Source: a bacterium (GTDB taxonomy: Bacteria > Myxococcota_A > Bradymonadia > UBA7976 > UBA1532). Taken from it: 64,000 bases of DNA. The notes beneath the pieces are model-generated. The model was not told the origin of the DNA. It did no database searches and saw nothing but the letters and a program-made list of their open reading frames with translations. Where the stretch lies: contig JAUHYW010000041.1 of assembly GCA_030426085.1 (NCBI GenBank), positions 20,989-84,988 of the forward strand, given 5' to 3'. Positions 1 to 12,364 of this stretch are shown here, in pieces (position 1 is the stretch's first letter; each line of letters starts with the position of its first letter). The position numbers and the translations under genes were made by a program.

Positions 1-801
1 ACCAAGGAGCGCCAGCTCGAGGACCTCAAGGCGGGCTTCCTCGCCGGGGTGAGCCACGAGCTGCGCACCCCGCTGACCTCGCTGATGGGCTTCAACAAGC
101 TCAACCTGCGCCGGCTGACCCGCTACGTGCAGCCGCTGCTCGCCGAGGCGCCGCACAAGGTGCGGGTGGCGTTCCAGAAGATCCTCGACGACATGCGGGT
201 GATGGAGACCGAGGGCGCCCGGCTCGGGCGGCTGGTCAACGACGTGCTCGACCTCAGCAAGCTCGAGGCGGGCAAGCTCACGTTGCAGATGGGGGAGGTC
301 GACGTCGCCTCGCTGGTCAACGGGGCCATCGCGGCGACCTCGGCCCTGTGGCGGGACAAGGGGCTGACGATGGCCTGCGACGTGCCCTCGCCCATCCCGG
401 CGGCCTGGGGCGACGGCGACCGGCTCTCGCAGGTGCTCGTCAACCTGCTCAGCAACGCCATCAAGTTCACCGACGCCGGCATCATCGAGGTGTCGAGCCG
501 GGTCGAGGGTCACGAGGTGCGCATCGACGTGCGCGACTCGGGCAGCGGCATCCCGCCCGACGAGCTGCCCCACGTCTTCGAGAAGTTCCGCCAGGTCGAG
601 GACATGCGCCAGGGGCGGTCGATGGGCACCGGGCTGGGGCTGCCCATCTGTCGGGAGCTGATCCGGCTGCACGAGGGGCGGATCTGGGTCGACAGCGTGG
701 TCGGCGAGGGGTCGACCTTCAGCTTCACCATGCTGCGGGCCGACCGACTCGACGAGTTCGAGCGCAGCATCCGCGAGCGGCCGTCGTTCGTCGGGTACTG
801 A
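1..801 (+). CDS. Sensor histidine kinase, C-terminal part (5' end outside window)
   Basis: This is the transmitter end of a two-component histidine kinase, which autophosphorylates on a histidine and passes the phosphate to a response regulator. The frame is open from the first base, so the gene starts upstream and its sensor part is not visible. The HisKA H-box reads SHELRTPL and begins at base 52; the GTG at 49 lies inside this conserved helix and is not a start. The HATPase_c domain follows with an N-box (NLLSNAIKF), a G1 box (DSGSGI), an F-box (FEKFRQ) and a G2 box (GTGLGLPI). About 20 residues follow the ATPase fold and there is no receiver domain. The 122-base spacer downstream carries its own promoter-like sequence, so the next gene is probably a separate unit. 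The family call is firm; the signal sensed is unknown. Confidence 0.95.
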   Translation, partial: TKERQLEDLKAGFLAGVSHELRTPLTSLMGFNKLNLRRLTRYVQPLLAEAPHKVRVAFQKILDDMRVMETEGARLGRLVNDVLDLSKLEAGKLTLQMGEVDVASLVNGAIAATSALWRDKGLTMACDVPSPIPAAWGDGDRLSQVLVNLLSNAIKFTDAGIIEVSSRVEGHEVRIDVRDSGSGIPPDELPHVFEKFRQVEDMRQGRSMGTGLGLPICRELIRLHEGRIWVDSVVGEGSTFSFTMLRADRLDEFERSIRERPSFVGY

Positions 802-833
802 CGCCGGGGGCCGCCGTCGATCATGCGCGAACA

Positions 834-863
834 TTGCCAGCCGGGCGGGGCTCGGTTTAGCAT
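834..863 (+). promoter_or_regulatory. Candidate sigma-70-type promoter for the PP2C gene
   Basis: TTGCCA (834-839) and TAGCAT (858-863) are separated by 18 bases and lie about 60 bases before the GTG start at 924. The match is four of six bases in the -10 box and four of six in the -35 box. This is inferred from sequence only. Confidence 0.4.
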
Positions 864-923
864 CCCCGATGTCGGCGCCCCCGGCCGGCGACACCCCGAC
901 GACGGGACCCGCAGGAGCGTGGC

Positions 924-2813
924 GTGGCCAGTGCCGACCAGACCGTGGACATGACCGGGATCCACTGCCCGGCATGCGGGACGGTGACCGCCGGCCCCTA
1001 CTGCCACAACTGCGGGTTCGCCCTCGAGGGGCGCAGCTCGGCCGACGACCGCTGGCCGCAGCCCGGTGACCGCATCGACGGCGACGCGGCGCTGTACCTG
1101 CGAGGCAACTTGCAGTGCGTCGGGCCGGGCCGGCGCTATCTGGCCGAGGCCGACGACAAGGCCCGCTTCGAGGTCTACGTCGCCGAGTCGGCCGAGGTGC
1201 TCGCCGACCGGGCGAAGGCGGTCGCGGCGCTGGGCACCTACGGGCTGCCCGCCCGGTGGACCGGGCGCTACGGCGAGCTGCACTACGCCGCGGTGCCGCT
1301 CGGCGAGGGCACCCCGGTCGCCGAGGCGCTCGCCCGCATCATCGCCGAGCGGGACCACAACGAGGCCCGGGTGATCGTCGAGCGCTGGGTGCTCCCGCTC
1401 GCCCGCTGCGTGGCCGACCTGCACGCCGAGGACAAGATCTGCGGCGGCCTCGATCCGACCGAGGTGCTCATCGACGACCAGGGGCGGTGCCGGTTCCGCT
1501 GGCCGCCCACCCTGCACGACCGGGCCGACACCCCGCTCGCGCCCCGTCGGCGGCGGGTGCATCGGGGCTTCAGCGCGCCCGAGCTCTACGGTCGCTGCGG
1601 CGGCGGGGTGGGGCCCCGGGCCGATGTCTTCTTCGTGGGCGTGCTCTTGTATTACGGGCTGGCCCGGGTCGCCCCGATGACCGAGGCCGGCCACAGCGTC
1701 GACCGCCTGCCCGCGCCTCACATCTATCACGCCGACGTGCCGCCCGAGCTCGGCGCCGTCGCCCGACGCGCGGTCTCGCCGGTGCCCGAGCGGCGCTACC
1801 CCGACGGCGAGGCGCTGCTCGCCGCGCTCGAGACCGCCCTCGAGGTGGCCGAGCTGCGGCGGGACACCGGCCGGGGGCCCATCGGGGTCGACGTGGGCCA
1901 CGAGCTGCACATCGGGGTGCTCAAGGGCCAGTACGCCCCTCAGAACCAGGACGACCTGTTCCTCGCCTACCACGTCGACAGCAGCATCGGGCTGTTCGTC
2001 GTCAGCGACGGGGTGAGCATCTCGGAGTTCGGCTCGGGCGACATCGCCTCGAGCTGCGTGCGCCAGGAGGCGCTCAACGGGTGGCGGCTCATCCTCGACG
2101 GCCACCTCGCCGGGGACGAGCCCGACGACAGCGTCGACGTGCACGACGAGACCCTCGCCGGCCTCGGCGAGCCGACCCCCACGCTGCCCCTCGACTTCGA
2201 GGGCCGCTGCCGCTTCCTCGCCTCGCTGCTCGATCAGGCCAACCGCCGCATCGGGCAGCTCGTGCAGCAGGAGATCCCGCATTTTCCGGGGCAGCCGGAG
2301 GGCATCATGGCCGCGACCGCGGTCACCGCGCTGCTCGAAGGCAACCGGGTGACGCTCTCGTCGATCGGCGACAGCCGGATCTACCTCATCCGGGACGGGC
2401 ACATCTCCCAGCTCAGCATCGACCACGACCTCGCGACCCAGCTCCTGCGGCTCGGCCGCCCGCCGACGGTGGCCCGCAGCTTCCCCGCGGCGGGGGCCCT
2501 CATCCGCTGCGTGGGCGAGTTCGACAAGGACCCCGACCACCAGCTCGTGCCGGTGCCGCTGCAGCCGGAGTTCCTCGAGCTGATGGTCATGCCCGGCGAC
2601 ACCCTGCTGCTGTGCTCCGACGGCATCCCCGATTACGGCGGCTACGACGAGGAGGACGCCGAGGAGCGCATGCGGCAGTGCGTCGAGAGCGCGCCCGGGG
2701 CGCCGTGGGCCGCCTTCGAATTGATGGTGCTCGCCAACCGGGGCGGCGGAGGGGACAACATCTCGTGCATCGTGCTGCGGTTCCACGACGACGACCGCCC
2801 GAGGGCCTCGTGA
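924..2813 (+). CDS. Zinc-ribbon / pseudokinase / PP2C-type phosphatase fusion
   Basis: A three-part signalling protein of 629 residues. An N-terminal zinc ribbon has Cys15, Cys18, Cys27 and Cys30. Roughly residues 55-300 resemble a Ser/Thr kinase lobe, but the catalytic loop reads GGLDPTEVL where HRDLKPENI would be expected, and the DFG position reads RWP, while the APE motif (SAPELYG) is kept. I infer a pseudokinase. From about residue 310 comes a PP2C phosphatase fold with an N-terminal QNQDDLFLAY stretch, VVSDGVS (usual DGMGG), SSIGDSRIYL, LLCSDGIPDY and GGGDNIS. The aspartates of the metal centre appear present, so phosphatase activity is plausible. The GTG at 924 is chosen because AGGAG (912-916) lies 7 bases upstream; ATG 951 is an alternative. 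It overlaps the next gene by four bases, so the two are probably translated together. Confidence 0.85.
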   Translation: MASADQTVDMTGIHCPACGTVTAGPYCHNCGFALEGRSSADDRWPQPGDRIDGDAALYLRGNLQCVGPGRRYLAEADDKARFEVYVAESAEVLADRAKAVAALGTYGLPARWTGRYGELHYAAVPLGEGTPVAEALARIIAERDHNEARVIVERWVLPLARCVADLHAEDKICGGLDPTEVLIDDQGRCRFRWPPTLHDRADTPLAPRRRRVHRGFSAPELYGRCGGGVGPRADVFFVGVLLYYGLARVAPMTEAGHSVDRLPAPHIYHADVPPELGAVARRAVSPVPERRYPDGEALLAALETALEVAELRRDTGRGPIGVDVGHELHIGVLKGQYAPQNQDDLFLAYHVDSSIGLFVVSDGVSISEFGSGDIASSCVRQEALNGWRLILDGHLAGDEPDDSVDVHDETLAGLGEPTPTLPLDFEGRCRFLASLLDQANRRIGQLVQQEIPHFPGQPEGIMAATAVTALLEGNRVTLSSIGDSRIYLIRDGHISQLSIDHDLATQLLRLGRPPTVARSFPAAGALIRCVGEFDKDPDHQLVPVPLQPEFLELMVMPGDTLLLCSDGIPDYGGYDEEDAEERMRQCVESAPGAPWAAFELMVLANRGGGGDNISCIVLRFHDDDRPRAS

Positions 2814-4009
2814 GCGCCCCCCGCACGCCGCTCTCGCTGCGCTGGCGGGTCGACCCCCCGATCAGCCTCGTCACCGACGGCGCCGTCGACGTCGGCGCGC
2901 TGCTCACCCTCGACCGCAGCGGCCTCGTCGACCGTCAGGCGCGCCCGCTGAACCTCGTGGTGGCCCAGGTCGGCACCCCCCGGCCCTCGCGCACCGCCGA
3001 GCTGAAGCGGGTCTTCGGCCGCATCCGGGAGGCCGCGCGCCCCGACGACCGGCTGATCTTCGTCGGCGCCGGCGGGTCCGGCGACGGGATCGAGGCCTGC
3101 TTCGACCGCCCGGTGCCCACCCTGGCCGGGGCGCTCGACGCCGGGGCCCGCCTGCTCGGCAACCTGCGCGACGGGCGGGCGGCGACCCGGCTGGCGGTCG
3201 TGGTCAACACCGCGGTGCAGGAGCCGATGCAGCCGCTGCTCACCGCCGCCGGCGCGCTCAGCGAGCGGGCCATCGGGGTCGAGCTGTTCTGCGGCCACAG
3301 CGCCGCCGATCTGGGGCTGTTGACCCGGCTGGCCAACCTCGGCGGAGGCGAGACCCGGGTCAGCCAGCCCGGCCGCTCGCTGGCCGAGGCGGTGCTCGAC
3401 CGGGTCGAGTCGCTGCGCGACCAGCGGGCGCTCGATGTGCAGATCGAGCTGACCTTCAGCCCCATCGTGCAGCCGGGGCAGCTCTTCCGGGTCGCCCCGA
3501 GCCCGGTCTTCCTGCGCAACGTACGGCTCGGCGACGACAACCGGCAGCTCACCATCGAGGTGGGCCCGGTCACCGCCCGGGGGCCCGACCCGGCGTTTCT
3601 GCTCACCGCGATGCTGCCCAAGCGGCGGATCGGCCGCTACCGGCTGTTCGACGCCCGGGTCTACAGCCGGGACGGCGGCGAGCGGCCGGTGTGGTCCGGG
3701 GGCGCGGTGCAGCGCTGCGGGGCCGACCCGTCCGAGGCCGGCGAGGTCGAGGCCGAGGTCATCGCCGCCCGGGAGCGGGTCGAGGTCACCGCGTGGTCCG
3801 AAGAGGTCGCCCGGTGCTACGCCGAGGGCGACGCCCGGGGGGTCTCGAGCACGCTCGACCGCCTCGTGCGCCACTTCGTCACCCTCGGCCGCAAGCGCTC
3901 GGTCGAGCAGGTCAGCCAGATGCGGCTGCGCTTCCTGCGCAGCGGCGCGCTCAGCCGGGCCGACGTCAACCGCCTGCGCCGGATGGCGTCCAACCCGGCG
4001 CTGGGCTGA
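2810..4009 (+). CDS. vWA-like protein coupled to the PP2C gene
   Basis: A 399-residue soluble protein with no signal peptide or membrane segment. It begins at a GTG overlapping the PP2C stop (GTGA, 2810-2813). The N-terminal 200 residues alternate hydrophobic strands and helices (NLVVAQVGTP, DRLIFVGAGGSGDG, RLAVVVNTAV, GVELFCGHS) in the manner of a von Willebrand factor A Rossmann fold, but I do not see a clean D-x-S-x-S metal site. A beta-rich middle and a helical C-terminus follow. vWA proteins of this layout are common partners of PP2C phosphatases. The fold is inferred from pattern rather than a clear motif, so treat the family name as tentative. Confidence 0.55.
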   Translation: MSAPRTPLSLRWRVDPPISLVTDGAVDVGALLTLDRSGLVDRQARPLNLVVAQVGTPRPSRTAELKRVFGRIREAARPDDRLIFVGAGGSGDGIEACFDRPVPTLAGALDAGARLLGNLRDGRAATRLAVVVNTAVQEPMQPLLTAAGALSERAIGVELFCGHSAADLGLLTRLANLGGGETRVSQPGRSLAEAVLDRVESLRDQRALDVQIELTFSPIVQPGQLFRVAPSPVFLRNVRLGDDNRQLTIEVGPVTARGPDPAFLLTAMLPKRRIGRYRLFDARVYSRDGGERPVWSGGAVQRCGADPSEAGEVEAEVIAARERVEVTAWSEEVARCYAEGDARGVSSTLDRLVRHFVTLGRKRSVEQVSQMRLRFLRSGALSRADVNRLRRMASNPALG

Positions 4010-4136
4010 GCCCGGGGCGCCTGCCCGCTCAGAGAATCAGAGAAGAAGACGAGGAGGCGGCCGGTGTGGCCGCGGCGCCGAGGGCCGGCGCTGCGCGTGG
4101 CGGGCAGGTCCGTGACGGTGGACCGCGGCGGACGGC

Positions 4137-7290
<3,154 letters not shown>

Positions 7291-7328
7291 TCGCGCCCGT
7301 GCCCCCCCTGCTCCCGGGCGGCTGACCC

Positions 7329-8210
7329 ATGCGCAACGCGCGCGGCGCGTCCCCCCGCAGAGCGATCCTGACCGGGCTGGTGCTCGTCAGCCTGTCGCTC
7401 GTCTTCCTCTTCTTCGACCGCAAAGGCGTGCACCCCGGCCCGATGGGCACCGCGGTGATCGCGGTGACCGCGCCGCTGCACGGCGGGCTGACCGGCGTCG
7501 GCCGCTCGGTGCACGGGCTCTACGAGAGCTACCTGGCCCTGCGCGGGGTGCGCGAAGAGAACGCCGAGCTGCGCGACCGGGTGCGGGCCCTGCAGGAGCA
7601 GGCGGCCCGCACCGCCGATCTGCTCACCGAGAACACCCGCTTGCGGGCGCTGCTCGACCTCGCCGACCGGCGCAAGGACCTGCGGCTGCGGGCGGCCCGG
7701 GTCGTCGGCCGCAGCAACAGCGCGTTCTTCCGGGTGATGCGCATCGAGATCGACGTCGGCGACGCGACCCGCATCGAGGAGGGCATGCCGATCATCGCCC
7801 CCGGCGGGGTGGTCGGCCAGATCCGGACGCTGGTGGGCACCCGGGCCGAGATCCTGCTCGTCACCGACCCCCGCAGCGCGATCGACGTGGTGCTCGAGAA
7901 GAGCCGGGCCCGGGGAGTGGCGGTGGGCACCGGCGAGGAGGACCGCTACGAGGCCCGCCTGGAGTACCTCGAGCGGGCGGTCGAGGCGCTCGACGGCGAG
8001 CGGGTGCTGACCACCGGCGACGACGGGCGCTACCCGGCGGGGCTGGTGCTCGGGGCGGTGATCTCGGCCGAGGAGGGCGAGGAGTCGGGGCCGTTCCAGA
8101 GCGCCCGGGTGCGGCCGCTCATCGACCTCGGCGCGCTCGAGGAGGTCTTCGTCGTGCTCGGACCGACCGGCCTGAGCCCCGACGGGGCGCGCTTCGAGGC
8201 CACGCCATGA
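7329..8210 (+). CDS. mreC: Rod-shape determining protein MreC
   Basis: MreC is a bitopic periplasmic protein linking MreB, MreD, RodA and PBP2. The 293-residue product has a short basic N-terminus, one membrane segment (about residues 12-30, ILTGLVLVSLSLVFLFF), a coiled coil (about 65-110, REENAELRDRVRALQEQ) and the two-barrel MreC core (RAARVVGRS, GMPIIAPGGVVGQI, LLVTDPRSAIDV, VLTTGDDGRYPAGL). It follows mreB after 38 bases, and its stop overlaps the mreD start by four bases (ATGA at 8207-8210). Confidence 0.96.
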   Translation: MRNARGASPRRAILTGLVLVSLSLVFLFFDRKGVHPGPMGTAVIAVTAPLHGGLTGVGRSVHGLYESYLALRGVREENAELRDRVRALQEQAARTADLLTENTRLRALLDLADRRKDLRLRAARVVGRSNSAFFRVMRIEIDVGDATRIEEGMPIIAPGGVVGQIRTLVGTRAEILLVTDPRSAIDVVLEKSRARGVAVGTGEEDRYEARLEYLERAVEALDGERVLTTGDDGRYPAGLVLGAVISAEEGEESGPFQSARVRPLIDLGALEEVFVVLGPTGLSPDGARFEATP

Positions 8211-8707
8211 TCCTGCCGCTGATCTTCGGGCTCGCGGCGCTGTGCGCCGAGGTCTTCTTGCGGGAGGCGTTCGCCGCCGACGCCTGGGCCCCCGACCTGC
8301 TGACGGTGGTCGTCATCTGGCTGGGCGTGCAGCGCAGCCTCGTCTCGGGGGCGGTGGTCGCCGCGGCGCTCGGCATCCTGGCCGACGGCTTCGCCGGCAG
8401 CCCGCTCGGGGTGCACATGCTGCACGCGCTGCTGTTGTTCTACGCCTCGGCGATCCTGGCCGACCAGGTGCGGTTGCAGGGGCTGGCGGGGCATGTGCTG
8501 ATGGGGCTCGGCGGCGGCTTCGTGGGGCTGTTCCTGCTCGCGCTCATCAGCCGGGTGATCCTGGGCGACACCGGGCTCGCCGCCCGCATCGGCGACCTGC
8601 TCGTGCCCCGGGTGGCGGTGGTGACCCTCGCCACGCCCCTGATCTTCCCTGTGCTCGACAAGCTCGACAGCCTGTTCTCGCGCCGGGCGGAGACCGATCT
8701 GGTCTGA
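8207..8707 (+). CDS. mreD: Rod-shape determining protein MreD
   Basis: A 166-residue, very hydrophobic protein with about five membrane segments, the usual MreD size and place. MreD is the integral membrane member of the elongation complex. Stretches such as PDLLTVVVIWLG, LGILADGFAG and GVHMLHALLLFYAS match the family, including the G-x-x-D-G-F loop. The ATG overlaps the mreC stop (ATGA), which implies coupled translation. MreD is poorly conserved, so much of the certainty comes from position between mreC and mrdA. Confidence 0.92.
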   Translation: MILPLIFGLAALCAEVFLREAFAADAWAPDLLTVVVIWLGVQRSLVSGAVVAAALGILADGFAGSPLGVHMLHALLLFYASAILADQVRLQGLAGHVLMGLGGGFVGLFLLALISRVILGDTGLAARIGDLLVPRVAVVTLATPLIFPVLDKLDSLFSRRAETDLV

Positions 8708-8762
8708 CGGCGGGGCCCCGCTCGCCTGTCAGCAGGGCGGCGCCCGCGGGCGGCGATCCGGG

Positions 8763-8791
8763 TTGGCCTCGGCGGTGCGTTCTGCTAGGTT
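8763..8791 (+). promoter_or_regulatory. Candidate extended -10 promoter before mrdA
   Basis: TTGGCC (8763-8768), 17 bases, then TAGGTT (8786-8791) preceded by TGC. It lies in the 158-base mreD-mrdA spacer, the only sizeable gap in the mre cluster, and could give extra transcription of mrdA-rodA. The -10 hexamer itself is weak (three of six). Confidence 0.35.
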
Positions 8792-8865
8792 GCAGGGCGT
8801 TTTTCGGCCGCTTGGCGCAGCGCGTCGTCCTCCGACGCCCGGGCGCCGACCGGAGCCAGGTCTGG

Positions 8866-10782
8866 ATGTCGGACGTCTACCTCGACTCGAGCATCGTGGG
8901 CTATCGCCAGCGGGCGCGCCGGCTGATGGTCGGCGCGACGTGCGTCTTCCTCGTGCTCATCGGTCGCCTGGCCCACCTCCAGGTCGTGGAGGGCGACACC
9001 CTCGAAGACGCCTCCAGCCGCAACTACATCCGCACCGTCGTGCTGCCCGCCGACCGGGGCACGATCTACGACCGGCGGGGCCGGGCGCTGGCGATCAACC
9101 GCCCGTCGTTCGACTTGTACGTCACCCCGGCCCAGGTCGAGGACGTCGACCGGCTCATCGAGGGCCTGCGCACGGTGGTCGAGATCGACGAGCTCGACGC
9201 CACCCGGCTGCGGGAGAAGATCGAAGAGCCCCGGGGCATGTGGCGCCATCGGCCGGTGCGGGTCGCCCGGGACATCGACCGCAAACGGGTGGCCCTCGCC
9301 GAGGGGCTGCGGGCCCGCATCGACGGCATCTCGATCGAGGTGCGCTACCAACGAGAGTACCCCGAGGGCGAGATCGGGGCCCACCTCGTCGGCTACCTGG
9401 GCAAGCCCACCGCCAGGGAGCTGGAGGTCGACACCGAGGGCCGCTACACGGTCGACACCATGCGGGGCCGGTTCGGGCTCGAGCGGCGCTTCGAAGACGT
9501 GCTCGCCGGGTGGAACGGCTTCGAGCGCTACGCGGTCGACGCCCGCGGCGAGCGGCAGGAGGGCGGCTGGGCCGAGGCGGCGCTGGCCGGGGTCGACACC
9601 CGCCGCCCGCCGCGCCGGGGGCACGACCTGCGGCTGACGGTCGACATCGAGGTGCAGCGGCTGCTGGTGCACGCCCTGCGGGATTACGAGTCGGGCGCCG
9701 CGGTGGTGATGGATCCCCGGGACGGCTCGCTCATCGGCATCATCTCGAAGCCGTCGTTCGACCCCAACGTCTGGTCCGGCCGCCTGACCCGGGATGCCAA
9801 GCGGGCCATCGACGAGAACCCCTACAACCCGATGCTGGACAAGGCGGTGCACGCCTACTACCCCGGCTCGGTGTACAAGGTCGTCACCGCGCTCGCCGCC
9901 CTCGAAGAGGAGGTGCTCGACCCCGACGCGCTCATCGACAGCCCGGGCATGTACGAGTACGGCAACCGCATCTTCCACTGCCACAAGCTCTCGGGGCACG
10001 GCTCGATCGACCTCTACGCCGCGATGTCCGCCTCGGCCGACGTCTACTTCTACAAGCTCGGCGAGCAGCTCGGCATCGACACCCTGGGGGTGCACGCCCG
10101 GCGGTTCGGCTTCGGGTACAAGCCGGGGCTGGGCATCAACGGCGAGTCGGCGGGGGTGGTGCCGACCCGCGAGTTCCACGAGAAGCACACCCGGGGTGGC
10201 TTCCAGCACGGGCTGGCGCTGTCGACGGCCATCGGTCAGGGCGCGGTGCGCACCTCGCCGGTGCAGATCGGCTCGGCCTTCGCCGCCCTGGCCAACGGGG
10301 GCACGGTCTACAAGGCCCGGGTGGTCGATCGCATCACGACCCACGGGGCCAAGGTCGTCAGCCGCTACGACGCCGAGGTGCTCACCCGGCTCGGCGCCGA
10401 CGAGGGCCACATCGCCGCGGTCAACCGGTCTCTGGAGCGGGCGGTCAACGACCCCGAGCTGGCCACGGGCCACCTCGCCGCGGTGCCCGGGGGCCGGGTC
10501 GCCGGCAAGACCGGCACCGCCCAGGTGCGCAAGATCGTGCGGGGGCACCTGCGGCAGGCGGTCAAGCGCTTCCGCGACCGGGATCACGCGTGGTTCGCCG
10601 CCTTCGCCCCCTACGAGAGCCCCAAGCTGGCGGTGGTGGTCTTCCTCGAGCACGGGGGCAGCGGGGGCAAGGACGCCGCGCCGGTGGCTCGGGAGATCAT
10701 CGAGGCCTATCACCAGCGCATCGAGCCGATCTTCGAGACGACCGCGGCGGTCGATCGCAAGCGGGAGAGGCGTCGGCGATGA
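8866..10782 (+). CDS. mrdA: Penicillin-binding protein 2 (elongation transpeptidase)
   Basis: PBP2 cross-links peptidoglycan during cell elongation together with RodA. The 638-residue product has an N-terminal membrane anchor (about residues 20-38), a PBP dimerisation domain (RTVVLPADRGTIYDRRG...) and a transpeptidase domain. Active-site motifs are S335-V-Y-K338 (the acylated Ser), S390-A-D392 in the SxN position, and K548-T-G550. The start at 8866 is preceded by GGAG/CAGG (8852-8860); the frame is open upstream without similarity. The stop overlaps rodA (ATGA). The longer PBP2 forms carry a similar inserted region around residues 215-255. Confidence 0.96.
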   Translation: MSDVYLDSSIVGYRQRARRLMVGATCVFLVLIGRLAHLQVVEGDTLEDASSRNYIRTVVLPADRGTIYDRRGRALAINRPSFDLYVTPAQVEDVDRLIEGLRTVVEIDELDATRLREKIEEPRGMWRHRPVRVARDIDRKRVALAEGLRARIDGISIEVRYQREYPEGEIGAHLVGYLGKPTARELEVDTEGRYTVDTMRGRFGLERRFEDVLAGWNGFERYAVDARGERQEGGWAEAALAGVDTRRPPRRGHDLRLTVDIEVQRLLVHALRDYESGAAVVMDPRDGSLIGIISKPSFDPNVWSGRLTRDAKRAIDENPYNPMLDKAVHAYYPGSVYKVVTALAALEEEVLDPDALIDSPGMYEYGNRIFHCHKLSGHGSIDLYAAMSASADVYFYKLGEQLGIDTLGVHARRFGFGYKPGLGINGESAGVVPTREFHEKHTRGGFQHGLALSTAIGQGAVRTSPVQIGSAFAALANGGTVYKARVVDRITTHGAKVVSRYDAEVLTRLGADEGHIAAVNRSLERAVNDPELATGHLAAVPGGRVAGKTGTAQVRKIVRGHLRQAVKRFRDRDHAWFAAFAPYESPKLAVVVFLEHGGSGGKDAAPVAREIIEAYHQRIEPIFETTAAVDRKRERRRR

Positions 10783-11876
10783 ACCGGGCGGTCGCCACGG
10801 CGGCCGGGCGCATCGACTGGGCCGTCGTCGGCCTCGTGCTCGCGCTCGGCGCGGTCAGCGTGATCAACCTCTACTCGACGTCCACCGCCACCGGCGGCAG
10901 CATCTACCTGCGCCACCTCTACTGGCTGCTGCTCGGCGGGGGGGTGATGGGCATCGTCGCCGCGATCAACTACCGCGATCTACAGCGCTTCGCCCCGGTG
11001 TTCTACGGGGTGGTGGTCGTGCTGCTGATGGCGGTGCTGGTGGTCGGCAAGGAGGTCAACGGCTCCAAGCGCTGGATCGACCTCGGCTTCGTGGGCTTCC
11101 AGCCGTCCGAGCTGGCCAAGATCGCGGTGATCCTGAACCTCGCGAGCTGGTTCCAGCGGGTGCCCCGGCCGGGGGGCTACACCCTCAAGGATCTGGTGCC
11201 GATGGGGGTGCTGCTCGGGCTGCCGATGTTCCTCATCCTGCAGGAGCCCGACCTGGGCCACACCCTCATGCTGATGTTCATCGGCGGCTCGATGCTGGCC
11301 TACGAGCGCTTCGAGCGGCGGGCGATGATCTCGGTGGTGGTCTTCGCGGTCATCGCCGCCCCGCTGGCGTGGAAGTTCGTGCTGCGGGACTACCAGAAGG
11401 ACCGCATCCTGACCCTGGTCGACGGGCAGTCCGACGCGCTCGGCTCGGGCTGGCACGCCCGGCAGGCGCGGGTGGCGGTGGGCAGCGGCGGCCTGCTGGG
11501 CAAGGGGCTGCACGACGGCACCCAGGTGGCCGGCGGGTTCCTGCCCGAGAACCACACCGACTTCGTCTTCGCCCACCTCGCCGAAGAGCACGGCTTCGTC
11601 GGGGCCGGGGCGGTGCTGTTCCTCTACCTGCTGCTGGTGCTCGCCGCCCTGCGCAGCGCGGCGATGGCCCGGGACAAGTTCGGGGGCCACGTCGCGGTCG
11701 GCGTCGGGGCGCTCGTCTTCTGGCACGTCCTGATGAACATCGGCATGGTACTCAACCTGCTGCCGGTGACCGGGGTGACCCTGCCGCTGCTGAGCTACGG
11801 GGGCACGTCGGTATTGACGGTGATGGCCGCGATGGGCCTGTTGCTGAACATCAACCTGCGACGTACCGTGTTCTGA
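10779..11876 (+). CDS. rodA: Peptidoglycan glycosyltransferase RodA (SEDS family)
   Basis: RodA polymerises glycan strands from lipid II in the elongation complex. The 365-residue protein is nearly all membrane helices, about ten, as usual. Diagnostic motifs are KRWIDLGFVGFQPSELAK, LQEPDLGHTL, the GLLGKGLHDGTQ loop followed by LPENHTDFVFA, and PLLSYGGTSVL. An SD (GGGAGAGG, 10763-10770) lies inside the 3' end of mrdA and the start overlaps the mrdA stop. This closes the mre cluster. Confidence 0.97.
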   Translation: MNRAVATAAGRIDWAVVGLVLALGAVSVINLYSTSTATGGSIYLRHLYWLLLGGGVMGIVAAINYRDLQRFAPVFYGVVVVLLMAVLVVGKEVNGSKRWIDLGFVGFQPSELAKIAVILNLASWFQRVPRPGGYTLKDLVPMGVLLGLPMFLILQEPDLGHTLMLMFIGGSMLAYERFERRAMISVVVFAVIAAPLAWKFVLRDYQKDRILTLVDGQSDALGSGWHARQARVAVGSGGLLGKGLHDGTQVAGGFLPENHTDFVFAHLAEEHGFVGAGAVLFLYLLLVLAALRSAAMARDKFGGHVAVGVGALVFWHVLMNIGMVLNLLPVTGVTLPLLSYGGTSVLTVMAAMGLLLNINLRRTVF

Positions 11877-11929
11877 TCGCATCGATCGCACCCCCAGACG
11901 GGGCGCCGCCGCGCCCGAGGAGAACGCCC

Positions 11930-12259
11930 ATGGCCCACCACATCGACGTGACCGACAAGGACTTCAAGAGCAAGGTGATCGACAACGACCTGCCGGTGGT
12001 CGTCGACTTCTGGGCCCCGTGGTGCGGGCCCTGCCGCGCCATCGCGCCCCACCTCGAGAAGCTCGCCGTCGAGTACGAGGGCAAGCTCGTCGTGGCCAAG
12101 GTCAACGTGGACCAGAACCCGGACACGGCCCGGGCGCTCAAGGTGCGGGGCATCCCGGCGATCAAGCTCTTCAAGGGGGGGGAGGTGGTCAACGAGATGA
12201 CCGGCATGCCGCGCAATGCCTTCAGCGCCCTCAAGACCCTCGTCGCCGACGTCGCCTGA
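11930..12259 (+). CDS. trxA: Thioredoxin
   Basis: A 109-residue cytoplasmic thioredoxin, a general protein disulfide reductase. The active site W31-C-G-P-C35 sits in VVVDFWAPWCGPCR, and the cis-proline loop reads VRGIPAIKLFKGGE. No signal peptide is present. The ATG at 11930 has a strong SD, GAGGAGA (11917-11923), six bases upstream; the longer open frame upstream is the shadow of rodA. It stands 53 bases after rodA and may be read from the mre transcript. Confidence 0.96.
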   Translation: MAHHIDVTDKDFKSKVIDNDLPVVVDFWAPWCGPCRAIAPHLEKLAVEYEGKLVVAKVNVDQNPDTARALKVRGIPAIKLFKGGEVVNEMTGMPRNAFSALKTLVADVA

Positions 12260-12364
12260 CGGCGCGCGCCGCCTCTTCTCGCCCGCCCCGGTTGATGTAG
12301 TATCGTGCGAGCCGGCCGCGCTCGGTCGGCCGCCCGATCCCGATACGCACGAGGTCATCGCGGG

